Origin: Demequina lignilytica
Lineage (GTDB): Bacteria > Actinomycetota > Actinomycetes > Actinomycetales > Demequinaceae
DNA: 64,000 nt
Assembly: GCF_030418305.1 (NCBI RefSeq)
Contig: NZ_JAUHPX010000004.1
Location: 62,001 to 126,000, forward strand
Direction of reading: 5' to 3'
The position numbers and the translations under genes were made by a program. This document shows positions 26,252-38,310 of this stretch, in pieces. Within the stretch, counting starts at the first letter, position 1. The number at the start of each line of letters is the position of its first letter. The notes below the pieces were generated by a model, which worked only from the letters and a program-made list of their open reading frames with translations, was not told the origin of the DNA and did not search any database.

Positions 26252-27097
26252 GTGTCCGCGACCGCCCCGCTGCTCGACGGCATCTCGATCGAGATCACGG
26301 CCCGCGACGCGGCGACCCTGCCGACCGCGGCATCGTCCCTCCCGGCGGGCACCCGGGTGCACGTGACGCACCTCGGCACCGAGGAGCCCGCCGCGCGCGT
26401 CGAGGCCGCCGGCGCCGCGCGCTCGCTCGGACTGGTGCCGGTCCCCCACGTCGCGGCCCGTCGCGTGCCCAGCGAGGCCGCGCTGCGGCAGCACCTCGCG
26501 GCGCTGACCATGAGGGACGCGCACCGCCGCATGTTCATCATCGGAGGCGACCCGGCCACGCCCGCCGGCCCGTACGCCGATGCCGAGGCGCTGATCCGTG
26601 GGGACGTGCTCGCCGACCATCACGTCGAGGAGGTCGGGTTCGCCGCGTACCCCGAGGGCCACCCTGCGATCGCGTCGGACGTGCTGTGGGCCTCGCTGCT
26701 GCGCAAGCAGGACGCCGTGCGCGAGGCCGGCATGGCGGGGCTGGTCGCCACGCAGATGTCCTTCGACGCCGACGCGGTGCTGGCGTGGATCGCCGAGGCA
26801 CGGGCGCGCGGACTCGAGCTCCCGATCCGGGTCGGCGTGCCCGGGCCCGCGAGCGTCGCACGCCTGGTGGGATTCGCACGCCGCTGCGGGGTCTCCGCCA
26901 CCGCATCCATCGCGAAGAAGTACGGGTTCTCGCTGACGTCGCTCATCGGCTCGGCGGGGCCGGAGCGGCTCGTGGGCGACCTGGTCCACGGGCTGTCGCC
27001 CGCGGTGCACGGGGACGTGTCGCTGCACCTGTACACCTTCGGGAACCTGGAGGCGTCGGTGGACTGGATCGCGCGGGCGGAGGCGCTCCCGGCCTGA
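26252..27097 (+). CDS. Methylenetetrahydrofolate reductase-like protein
   Basis: This 281-residue protein matches the MTHFR-superfamily barrel: SIEITARD at the start, HVTHLG, then FIIGGDPATPAGPYADA near residue 95 and GFAAYPEGHP near residue 125, the flavin/folate region. ATQMSFDADAVLAWI and RVGVPGPASVARLVGFARRCG follow. It is slightly short for MetF and lacks the fuller N-terminal E-F-x-P-P motif, so a folate-linked demethylase-type reductase is also possible. The GTG at 26252 is preceded by AAGGAG. It is monocistronic and converges on yaeQ. Confidence 0.75.
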   Translation: MSATAPLLDGISIEITARDAATLPTAASSLPAGTRVHVTHLGTEEPAARVEAAGAARSLGLVPVPHVAARRVPSEAALRQHLAALTMRDAHRRMFIIGGDPATPAGPYADAEALIRGDVLADHHVEEVGFAAYPEGHPAIASDVLWASLLRKQDAVREAGMAGLVATQMSFDADAVLAWIAEARARGLELPIRVGVPGPASVARLVGFARRCGVSATASIAKKYGFSLTSLIGSAGPERLVGDLVHGLSPAVHGDVSLHLYTFGNLEASVDWIARAEALPA

Positions 27098-27111
27098 GCG
27101 GCCCGCGGCGC

Positions 27112-27651
27112 TCAGTCCAGCGGGCGGCGGAGCACGTCGCTGTCGAGCGCGGTGCCGTTCAGCTCCGCGTACAGGTGGCCGTCGGTGACCGAGACCGTGA
27201 GAGCGTTGCGACGCCCGACCAGCGCCGCGGCCGCGTCGATGAAGCCTGGGTCGAAGCTGACGAGCTCGATCCGCTCCCGCTCGTGGATCCGCTTGCCGTC
27301 CCAGCGGGCCAGCACCTTGGCGGGGTCGTGCTGGGTGTACACGACGGTCCGCTCCGCCAGGCGCGACCCGCGGTGCAGGCGCTCCGCCTCGGGCTGGCCC
27401 ACCTCGATCCACGCGGTGATCAGCCCGGTCAGGTCGCGCACCAGCACCGCCGGCTCCTCGGTGGTGGAGATGCCCTCGGAGAACGCGATCCCCTCCGCGT
27501 GCTCGAGGCAGTGCGCCAGCACGCGGGTCATCATGAACGCGCCGGTCTCCGAGGGATGGCGCGCGACACGCAGCGACAGGTCCTCGTAGACGCCGCGGTC
27601 GACGTCCGCGAGCGTGATCTCGAAGGTGTGGACGGTCGCGCCAGCTGCCAT
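27112..27651 (-). CDS. YaeQ family protein
   Basis: This 179-residue protein has the YaeQ layout: THVFEI-like opening VHTFEITLADVDRGVYEDLSLRVARHPSET, MMTRVLAHCLEHAEGIAFSEGIS near residue 45, LITAWIEVGQPEAERLHRG near residue 80, and VVYTQHDP. The fold is a PD-(D/E)XK nuclease-like core, but the biochemical role is unproven. The start is ATG at 27651. Upstream are an inverted repeat and GC-rich tandem repeats. The family is better known from proteobacteria, so transfer is possible. Confidence 0.85.
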   Translation of the reverse strand: MAAGATVHTFEITLADVDRGVYEDLSLRVARHPSETGAFMMTRVLAHCLEHAEGIAFSEGISTTEEPAVLVRDLTGLITAWIEVGQPEAERLHRGSRLAERTVVYTQHDPAKVLARWDGKRIHERERIELVSFDPGFIDAAAALVGRRNALTVSVTDGHLYAELNGTALDSDVLRRPLD

Positions 27652-27737
27652 GGCGCACCAGCCTAGGGGCTGGCCGGCAATCGCCGCCCCGCGCCGCCGC
27701 CTCGGTCCCGCGGCCGTGGCGCCACGGCCCCATCCCC

Positions 27738-27795
27738 CGAAATGGAGGTTCGGCGCACGAAACCCTCGGGTTGCGGTCACCGAGCGTCCATTTCG
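27738..27795. repeat. Inverted repeat upstream of yaeQ
   Basis: CGAAATGGA (27738-27746) and TCCATTTCG (27787-27795) are a perfect 9-base inverted pair, flanked by CCCC on the left and a G-rich run on the right. The stretch between is less G-rich than its surroundings. It could be the yaeQ operator or the terminator of the tRNA gene. Confidence 0.5.
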
Positions 27796-27800
27796 AGAAC

Positions 27801-27860
27801 GGGGCGGCGGGGACCGGGCCGGGGCGGCGGGGACGGGGCCGGGGCGGCGGGCACGAGGGT
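27801..27860. repeat. Tandem repeat, 3 x 20 bases
   Basis: Three head-to-tail 20-base units begin GGGGCGGCGGGGAC at 27801, 27821 and 27841. The first two differ at one position and the third has decayed in its second half. It lies directly 3' of the tRNA gene. Confidence 0.75.
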
Positions 27861-27887
27861 GGAGCGGCGCGGCGGGCGTCTCGGCGG

Positions 27888-27961
27888 TGCCCCCGGCGGG
27901 GTTCGAACCCGCACTGGACCGGGTTTAAGCCGGCTGCCTCTGCCAGTTGGGCTACGGGGGC
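27888..27961 (-). tRNA. tRNA with UAA anticodon (Leu by anticodon) and a short variable loop
   Basis: Read on minus, the 74 bases fold as a cloverleaf. The acceptor stem is GCCCCCG/CGGGGGC with discriminator A. There is a 3-base-pair D stem with a GG-containing loop. The anticodon arm is GCCGG-CTTAAAC-CCGGT with anticodon UAA, followed by a 5-base variable loop. The T arm is GCGGG-TTCGAAC-CCCGC. No CCA is encoded. Bacterial leucine tRNAs normally have a long variable arm, so this body is unusual for a UAA decoder. A copy of GGGACGATGCG begins at its 5' end. Confidence 0.85.
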
Positions 27962-28001
27962 GGGACGATGCGCGGGTCGGGCCCGGCGCGAGCGCGCGGG
28001 C

Positions 28002-28982
28002 TCAGGCCCGCGAGGCTAACAGCGGCTCGGCCACCGCGAGCGCGAGCCCGTCCAGGATGTCGTGCTCCGACGTCACCACGTGCGGCAGCTCGCCCCCTGC
28101 CGCCACCACCGCGTCGCGCACGCGCGTCATCACCGTGCGCCACACGAGCGCGCCCGCACCGATGACGTCGACGCGGCCGGGGTGCATGAACCCGAGCGCG
28201 GCCCGCTCGTGGCGCGAGGCGACCAGCAGCTCGTCGCAGGCGCGGATGGCGTCCTCGATGGGCAGCACCGCACCGTCGAGCGTCTCGGAGTCGTACTCGG
28301 GCAGCCCGAGCGCGTGCGCGGTGACCGTGGTGACCGTGCCGGCGAGGCCGACCAGCGTGCGGGTGCGTTCCACCGGGACACCCTCGAAGGCCGCGTCGAG
28401 GGCGGCGTGGATGTCTCGCTCGGCCGCCTCCACCTGAGACGTCGAGGGCGGGTCGCCCGCGAGGTGCCGCTCGGTCATCCGCACGCAGCCGACGTCCATG
28501 GAGTGGGCCGCCTCGGGCGCGTCGACGCCCAGCACCACCTCGGTCGACCCGCCGCCGAGGTCGATCACCAGGAACGGCGCGTCGTGAGCCGGGTCCAGCA
28601 CGGCGGTCGCGCCGCGGAAGCTCAGCGCGGCCTCCTCCTCGCCGGAGATCACCTCGGGCGTGACGCCCAACCGACCACGGACACCGTCGAGGAACTGCTC
28701 GCGGTTGCCGGCGTCGCGGGTCGCGGAGGTCGCGACGAACCGGATCGACTCCACCCCGTGCTCCCGGCACAGCGCCGCGTACCCGTCGACCGCCGCGAAG
28801 GTCCGCGTGAGCGCGGCCGCCGAGAACTCGCCGGTGCGGTCGACCCCCTCGCCCAGACGCACCACCACCATCTCGCGCACCACGTCGGTCAGCTCGAGCG
28901 AGCCGTCCGCCCGCGCGGCCACATCGGCGATCAGCAGCCGGATCGAGTTGGTGCCGCAGTCGACGGCGGCGACGCGTGCCAC
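28002..28982 (-). CDS. Exopolyphosphatase / guanosine pentaphosphatase (Ppx/GppA)
   Basis: This 326-residue member of the sugar kinase/Hsp70-like superfamily hydrolyses polyphosphate or pppGpp. Visible are the N-terminal phosphate loop VDCGTNSIRLLIAD, FVATSATRDAGN near residue 90, the catalytic VISGEEEAALSF near residue 115, and the second phosphate loop VIDLGGGSTEVVLG. The last is followed by SMDVGCVRMTERH. The C-terminal HD-like extension of long Ppx is absent, as in short actinobacterial types. The GTG start lies 2 bases after the DUF501 stop. It ends the eno-ftsB-DUF501-ppx run. Confidence 0.92.
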   Translation of the reverse strand: MARVAAVDCGTNSIRLLIADVAARADGSLELTDVVREMVVVRLGEGVDRTGEFSAAALTRTFAAVDGYAALCREHGVESIRFVATSATRDAGNREQFLDGVRGRLGVTPEVISGEEEAALSFRGATAVLDPAHDAPFLVIDLGGGSTEVVLGVDAPEAAHSMDVGCVRMTERHLAGDPPSTSQVEAAERDIHAALDAAFEGVPVERTRTLVGLAGTVTTVTAHALGLPEYDSETLDGAVLPIEDAIRACDELLVASRHERAALGFMHPGRVDVIGAGALVWRTVMTRVRDAVVAAGGELPHVVTSEHDILDGLALAVAEPLLASRA

Positions 28983-28986
28983 GTCC

Positions 28987-29493
28987 TCAGACCTCGACCG
29001 CGCAGGTGCAGCGGTCCGGCGTCCACGCGTGGGCGATCAGGGCGAGCGCCTCGTCGCCCAGCGGGTTGACCCCGGGACCCGCCGCGAGCGCGTGCCCGAC
29101 GAGCACGTGCAGGCACTTCACGCGGTCGGGCATGCCGCCGGCCGAGATCCCGTGGATCTCCTCGACGTCCCCGAGCGCGTAGCGCTCCTCGAGGTAGCGC
29201 TCGTGCGCGGCCCGGTAGGCCGCGGCCAGCTCGGGCTCCTCTCCCAGCCGCGCCTGCATCGTCTTCATGACGCCGTCGGCCTCGAGCGTCGACACCGCGC
29301 TCACGGCATCGGGATGGGTCAGGTAGTACTGCGTCGGGAACGGGGTCCCGTCCGGCAGCCGCGGGGCGGTGTGGACCACCGTCGGGTTGCCGCAGACGCA
29401 GCGGGCCGCGATCGCGACCACGCCGCGGGGCACCCGCCCCAGCTGGGCCTCGAGGACGGCCAGGTCACGGTCGGTCGCGGGGGTGTCGGTCAC
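28987..29493 (-). CDS. DUF501 family protein
   Basis: This 168-residue protein of unknown function lies between ftsB and ppx, as in other actinobacteria. Typical DUF501 segments are LGRVPRGVVAIAARCVCGNPTVVHTAPRL near residues 18-46, TQYYLTHPDAVSAVSTLEADG near residue 54, and GGMPDRVKCLHVLVGHALAAGPGVNPLG with its Cys-His pair. The cysteines in RCVCGNP, KCLH and RCTC suggest a metal site, but that is inference. The start is GTG at 29493. Constant synteny with a divisome gene hints at a cell-cycle or envelope link. Confidence 0.88.
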   Translation of the reverse strand: MTDTPATDRDLAVLEAQLGRVPRGVVAIAARCVCGNPTVVHTAPRLPDGTPFPTQYYLTHPDAVSAVSTLEADGVMKTMQARLGEEPELAAAYRAAHERYLEERYALGDVEEIHGISAGGMPDRVKCLHVLVGHALAAGPGVNPLGDEALALIAHAWTPDRCTCAVEV

Positions 29494-29503
29494 CCGGGAG
29501 AGT

Positions 29504-30493
29504 CTAGTCGGCGTCGCTCGTGGCCGGGGCGGGCTCCTCCTCCGCCGCCGCCTCGCCCGCGATCGAGCCCCACACGCGGGTGTACCAGACGCCGTCCTCG
29601 GTGCCGGTCGACTCCTCCTCCGCGGCGGGCGATCCCTCCGCGGCGCCCGCCACGGTCTCGGGGTCGATCACGCGGTACGGGGTCTCCCCCGGGAAGACGA
29701 ACGCGAGACGCTCGCGGGCCTGCGCGACCACGTACGCCGGGTCGTCCCAGCGCGCCGCCTCCGCGCGCAGATCCTCGACCTCGACCTGGGCCGCCTGGGC
29801 CTCCGCGGCGAGGTCGGCGAGCTCCTCCTGCTGGCGGAAGTACGAGCGCAGCGACGGCAGCACCACGGCGGCGGCGAGCACCAGCACCCCCGCGAGCACG
29901 GCGATCCGCCACGACGCCGCGGTGAGCCAGGAGCCCCGTGCACGCGCCGGCTCGATGCGGTTGCGCGTCTCGGGCCCGCGCGCATGCGTGGTGGGCCCGC
30001 CGGGGCGCGACGAGGCGCGGCCCTTCGGGATCCTCACCCCACCGGTCGCCGGCCCGTTGCGCTTGGGCGGCCGTGCGCCCGCCCGCACGCGGGGCTCCGC
30101 TGCGGGCGCCGCGGCGGCCGGGGTGCGGGCGAAGCGCGCGCGCAGGTTCGCCAGCGCACCGGCGGGCGCGGACGGCTCGTGGTGGCGGGCGGGCGGGGGC
30201 GTCGGCGAGGACGATGCGCGGGGAGACGCGGGCCGCGCCGGGCTCGGCGCGGGACGGCCCTGGTGTGCGGCGGCGGACGGGGCCTTGGCCGGGCCGCGCG
30301 CGGCGCTCGTCGCCGGGCGCTCGGCCTTCGCCGTGCCGCGCGCGGGCCGCTGCGCAGCCTTCTGGGCGCGGGCCTGCGCCTGGGAGCGCTGATCCGCCTG
30401 CACCCGTGCCCGGCGCTCGGCCGCGCTCGAGGTGGGGCGGGACGTGCCGGTGGGCGTCGTCTTCCGGCCACGGCCGGGCGCCGGCGGGACCAT
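29504..30493 (-). CDS. ftsB: FtsB/DivIC-type septum formation initiator
   Basis: This 329-residue bitopic protein has about 185 residues of Pro/Ala/Arg/Lys-rich, disordered cytoplasmic N-terminus. One membrane helix follows (ASWRIAVLAGVLVLAAAVVLPS), then a coiled coil (LRSYFRQQEELADLAAEAQAAQVEVEDLRAEAARWDDP). The post-coil motif YVVAQARERLAFVFPGETPYRVIDP is the DivIC/FtsB hallmark. It joins FtsL and FtsQ at the septum. The ATG at 30493 is the best of poor options. The frame stays open upstream, so a GTG near 30596 cannot be excluded. It lies downstream of eno and a palindromic repeat. Confidence 0.85.
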   Translation of the reverse strand: MVPPAPGRGRKTTPTGTSRPTSSAAERRARVQADQRSQAQARAQKAAQRPARGTAKAERPATSAARGPAKAPSAAAHQGRPAPSPARPASPRASSSPTPPPARHHEPSAPAGALANLRARFARTPAAAAPAAEPRVRAGARPPKRNGPATGGVRIPKGRASSRPGGPTTHARGPETRNRIEPARARGSWLTAASWRIAVLAGVLVLAAAVVLPSLRSYFRQQEELADLAAEAQAAQVEVEDLRAEAARWDDPAYVVAQARERLAFVFPGETPYRVIDPETVAGAAEGSPAAEEESTGTEDGVWYTRVWGSIAGEAAAEEEPAPATSDAD

Positions 30494-30665
30494 GGGGACC
30501 TGGACGGTGCGGGCATCGGGACCCTCGACCGCATGCCAGCCGCGCGCCGCGGCGTCGGGGACGCGCGGCTCGTCGGGACCGGAGGCGGAGCGCACGGGGA
30601 CATTGTCGCCGCCACCGGCCGGGTCGGACCGCTGCCGCGGCAGCGAGTCGCTGGATTGCCCGGGC

Positions 30666-30780
30666 CCACCCCACGGACGCTGCGCACGGAACTCGGACCG
30701 ACACGCCGAGTCTCGCGCCGCATCGTCCCGCGACACGCCGGGCAACCGGGACGTGCTCCGTGCGCGCTGTCCAGGCATGG
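30666..30780. repeat. Palindromic repeat family A, copy 4
   Basis: The arms GCGCACGGA (30682-30690) / TCCGTGCGC (30757-30765) are perfect, with GGAC/GTCC further out. The inner word GACACGCCG occurs twice in the same direction (30700-30708 and 30732-30740), with CCGCATCGTCCCG (30719-30730) between. It lies 3' of the eno terminator, like the other copies that follow gene ends. Confidence 0.75.
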
Positions 30781-30821
30781 GCGCGCCGGGGGGCGAGGCG
30801 GAGCCGGCCCCGGAACGCGGA

Positions 30822-30855
30822 ACGGGCGCGCCTCCCGTGAGGGAGACGCGCCCGT
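30822..30855 (-). terminator. Terminator of eno
   Basis: ACGGGCGCG (30822-30830) and CGCGCCCGT (30847-30855) form a perfect stem, with a CTCCC/GGGAG inner stem. It lies 22 bases beyond the eno stop. Confidence 0.85.
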
Positions 30856-30876
30856 CCGTCAGGCTGTCAGGCCGCC

Positions 30877-32202
<1,326 letters not shown>

Positions 32203-32237
32203 TCAGCGCACAGCGCACGCGCTGAGCGCCGTAGGTC

Positions 32238-32909
32238 CTAGTCCGATGAACGTCCGGTGTCCGCCGGACGCTGCTGCTCCGCGTCGCGGGCGGCCCCCTC
32301 GAACTCGCGGGTGGCGGCGCGCAGGGCGGCCTCGGCGTCGACGCCGGCGGCCTGCGCGCGCACGGCGAGGGCGAGCAGCTCGGCGCCGATCCGGGCCGCC
32401 GCATCGTCCCCGTCGGACGATGCGGGGGCGCCGGGGAGGACCACACCGGCGCGGTCGGCGCGGCTCGCGATCTTCTGCGCGCGGGCCAGGGCCGGCTGGT
32501 CCAGCGGGACGCCGTCGAACACCGACTCGCGCCGCTTGGTCTCCTTCTTGATCCGCTCCCAGCGGGAGTAGACCTCGTCGGCCGTGCCCGCCTCCGCGTC
32601 GGCGAAGACGTGGGGGTGGCGCTCGATCAGCTTGTCCGCGACGCCGTTCGCCACCTCGTCGAGGGTGAACGGGTCCTCGGGGTGCTCCTGCGCGACGCGG
32701 GCGTGGAACACCACCTGGAGCAGGACGTCGCCGAGCTCCTCGCGCAGGTCCTCGCGGGTGCCGTTCTCGATCGCGTCGACCAGTTCGTAGGTCTCCTCGA
32801 GCGCGAAGCGCACCAGGGTCTCGTGGGTCTGCTCCGCATCCCACGGGCAGCCGCCAGGGGACCGCAGCCGGTCCATCACCTGGACCAGGCGGATGAGGCC
32901 GTCAGTCAC
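32238..32909 (-). CDS. mazG: Nucleoside triphosphate pyrophosphohydrolase MazG
   Basis: It hydrolyses NTPs or abnormal dNTPs to monophosphates. The 223-residue protein opens LIRLVQVMDRLRSPGGCPWDAEQTHETLVRF. The metal-binding EETYELVDAIENG (EExxE) is near residue 40 and REELGDVLLQVVFHARVA near residue 58. HPHVFAD and the WERIKKETKRRESVFDGVP segment follow. The second MazG-like half is degenerate. The start is GTG at 32909, overlapping the lipoprotein stop by eight bases. A perfect inverted pair of the dispersed word, encoding ASSDGDDAA, lies near the C-terminus (32399-32425). Confidence 0.93.
   Translation of the reverse strand: MTDGLIRLVQVMDRLRSPGGCPWDAEQTHETLVRFALEETYELVDAIENGTREDLREELGDVLLQVVFHARVAQEHPEDPFTLDEVANGVADKLIERHPHVFADAEAGTADEVYSRWERIKKETKRRESVFDGVPLDQPALARAQKIASRADRAGVVLPGAPASSDGDDAAARIGAELLALAVRAQAAGVDAEAALRAATREFEGAARDAEQQRPADTGRSSD
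32399..32425. repeat. Inverted pair of the dispersed word inside mazG
   Basis: CCGCATCGTCC (32399-32409) and GGACGATGCGG (32415-32425) are perfect inverses with a 5-base loop, wholly within coding sequence. Uptake sequences in other bacteria are often arranged this way, though usually outside genes. Confidence 0.8.
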
Positions 32910-33528
32910 GCGCCGCCCAGGACACGTCGGGCGCCGAGAACCCGGAGACGTCGGTGTACATGATGAACGTGTAGGTGCCGAGGCCCAGGTTCGACGCCTG
33001 CGTCTGCGCGTCGGCCATCGAGGCCGACAGCGCCTCCGCCGAGAAGTCGCCCAGGCGCGGGGAGAACAGCCCGGAGTCCTCGACGTCGGCGGCGATCTCG
33101 GCGAGCTGCGCCTGCGTGTCCTCGTCGGTGAGCGACAGGACGTACACCGCGAGGATCTCGCGCACCTGCTCGACCACCTCGTCGCTGATCTCCGCGTCGG
33201 TGACGCCCACGTACTCGAACCACGCGGAGGCGACATTCGCCGCGACCCCCGTGGTGATCGGGCTGTCCGTGTCCTCCGTCGCGGCGACCGCGGCGGGACC
33301 GATCAGCGCGTACGTCGCGACCTGGTCGCGCGTCGGGGCGACGAGCCCGTCGCTGTCCTCCGCCCAGGCCGCGGCCAGCTGGTCGAGCCCGGCGGTGGTG
33401 AGCGTGGTGCCGTCGTACTCGGCGGCGACGCCGGGGGCGGCGCCCTGGCCGGGCACGGCGCAGCCGGCGAGCAGAAGGGACGATGCGGCGATCACGGCGA
33501 GGCGGCGACGGAACGACATGCGGCTCAT
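32902..33528 (-). CDS. Putative lipoprotein (SurA-N-like)
   Basis: This 208-residue protein has a signal peptide (RRRLAVIAASSLLLAGC) with lipobox LLAGC near residue 23. The mature part is mostly helical and acidic, with segments such as GVTDAEISDEVVEQVREI and LTDEDTQAQLAEIAADVEDSG. These recall the N-terminal chaperone domain of SurA/PrsA. No prolyl-isomerase domain follows. Two starts are possible, 33528 and 33519. It sits between mfd and mazG with minimal spacing, an arrangement also seen elsewhere in actinobacteria. A copy of GGACGATGCGG lies in the signal-peptide codons. Confidence 0.7.
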   Translation of the reverse strand: MSRMSFRRRLAVIAASSLLLAGCAVPGQGAAPGVAAEYDGTTLTTAGLDQLAAAWAEDSDGLVAPTRDQVATYALIGPAAVAATEDTDSPITTGVAANVASAWFEYVGVTDAEISDEVVEQVREILAVYVLSLTDEDTQAQLAEIAADVEDSGLFSPRLGDFSAEALSASMADAQTQASNLGLGTYTFIMYTDVSGFSAPDVSWAARD

Positions 33529-33529
33529 C

Positions 33530-37045
<3,516 letters not shown>

Positions 37046-37096
37046 GGGGCTCCTCCAGGGCATGCCGAACGACCGGGATTCTCCGGCGGGACCATC

Positions 37097-38140
37097 CTAG
37101 GCGGCGCCTCCGACGGCGGCCTCGGGTGCCGCGGCGGTGGTCGAGCGGACCACGAGCGTGGTGGCGAGCTGGAGCCGTCTGGCCGGTGGCCTCCTGCCCT
37201 CCGCGAGGTCCAGCAGCGTGGTCGCCGCGAGCATGCCCATCTCGCGGATGGGCTGGTGCACCGAGGTGAGGGGCGGCACCGCCCATTCCGCGAGGTACGT
37301 GTCGTCGAATCCGACCACCGAGAGCTCGGCCGGCACGGGGATCCCGAGCCGGCGGGCGGCCTCGAGCACCCGGAGCGCGATCACATCGTTGGCGCACATC
37401 ACCGCGGTGGGCCGGGGCTCCGCGCTCAGCAGCACGAGCGCCGCCTCCGTCGCCCGGTCGACCGTGGACGCGTCGAGCACCACCGTCGGCTCGGGCAGGC
37501 CGTGCACGTCGAGCGCGCTGCGGCAGCCCGCGAGCCGCTCCAGTGTCGCGTCGTCGCCGCGCGTCCCACCGAGGAACGCGACGCGCCGGTGCCCCGACGC
37601 GACCAGGTGCTCGACGGCCTCGAGCGCACCCGCGTAGTTGGTGGATCCGATCGACACCGTCCTGCGACCGGGCCGGTGCGGCGGGTCGACGAGCACCACC
37701 GGCAGTCCGATGTCCTCGCACAGCGCCACGGCGGCGTCGCTCACCTCCGTGGCGACGGCGAGGGCTCCGACCGTGCCCCGCGCGAGGCACCGCCGCACCC
37801 ACTCCTCGGTCCACGGGACGGGGCGGCCGTCGGGGACCGCCTGCATGATGTCGACCGAGAGCTCCGCGCCGCGCTCGTAGGCCGCCGTGCGGACGGACTC
37901 GAGCACCTGGGCCGAGTACGCGTTCGTGATGCCGTCGAAGACGACCGCGAGCGAGGCCCCCTCCGCGAACAGGCGCTTCGCGGTCGTGGGCACGTAGCCC
38001 ACCGCCCGCATCGACGCGGCGACGCGCTCACGGGTGCCGGCCGCCACGTCCGTCCTGCTGTTGAGCACCTTCGACACCGTGGTGACCGAGACCCCCGCGT
38101 GCCTGGCGACCGCCGCCAGGGTGGGCCGTGCTCGACGCAT
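37097..38140 (-). CDS. LacI-family transcriptional regulator
   Basis: This 347-residue repressor has the LacI DNA-binding head TLAAVARHAGVSVTTVSKVLNSRTDVAAGTRERV at residues 6-40. A hinge and a periplasmic-binding-like sensor follow, with SLAVVFDGITNAYSAQVLESV, LPVVLVDPP, VAFLGGT, and the C-terminal VVGFDDTYLAEWAVPPLTSVHQP. The start codon overlaps the dispersed word (GGGACGATGCG). It is divergent from a GH30 glycosidase, and two similar operator-like sequences lie between them, so it most likely controls that gene and itself in response to a beta-glucoside. Confidence 0.92.
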   Translation of the reverse strand: MRRARPTLAAVARHAGVSVTTVSKVLNSRTDVAAGTRERVAASMRAVGYVPTTAKRLFAEGASLAVVFDGITNAYSAQVLESVRTAAYERGAELSVDIMQAVPDGRPVPWTEEWVRRCLARGTVGALAVATEVSDAAVALCEDIGLPVVLVDPPHRPGRRTVSIGSTNYAGALEAVEHLVASGHRRVAFLGGTRGDDATLERLAGCRSALDVHGLPEPTVVLDASTVDRATEAALVLLSAEPRPTAVMCANDVIALRVLEAARRLGIPVPAELSVVGFDDTYLAEWAVPPLTSVHQPIREMGMLAATTLLDLAEGRRPPARRLQLATTLVVRSTTAAAPEAAVGGAA

Positions 38141-38165
38141 CGTCCCTCCCTCGTTGGCACCCGGT

Positions 38166-38256
38166 GATCGAAAATCTTCCGGCGCCGCTCCGCTTGCCTC
38201 CACCTTAGACATCCGGCCACCCTGGCAGAAGTCTTCATTTGATCGAAACTTTCCCC
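38166..38256. promoter_or_regulatory. Two putative LacI operators between regulator and GH30 gene
   Basis: GATCGAAAATCTTCC (38166-38180) and GATCGAAACTTTCC (38241-38254) are two copies of GATCGAAANNTTCC about 75 bases apart, one near each start. The second has a GAAA-C-TTTC dyad of the LacI type. Paired sites suggest a repression loop. Confidence 0.6.
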
Positions 38257-38310
38257 CAACGCGCGAGCGCACGGCCGAGCCCCGCGGCCATCACCCTCAG
38301 GAGCACCCCG

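Larger units (their letters stand above)
30494..30876. other. Intergenic region between eno and ftsB
   Basis: This 383-base spacer holds the eno terminator (30822-30855) and palindromic repeat A copy 4 (30666-30780). The remainder (30494-30660) may be ftsB leader or additional coding sequence, because the ftsB frame remains open. I see no obvious -10 box. Confidence 0.5.

Noticed and set aside
27652-27887. A short protein gene in the yaeQ-tRNA spacer
   Set aside because: Candidate frames are GC-rich tandem repeats with no ribosome site and no recognisable domain.
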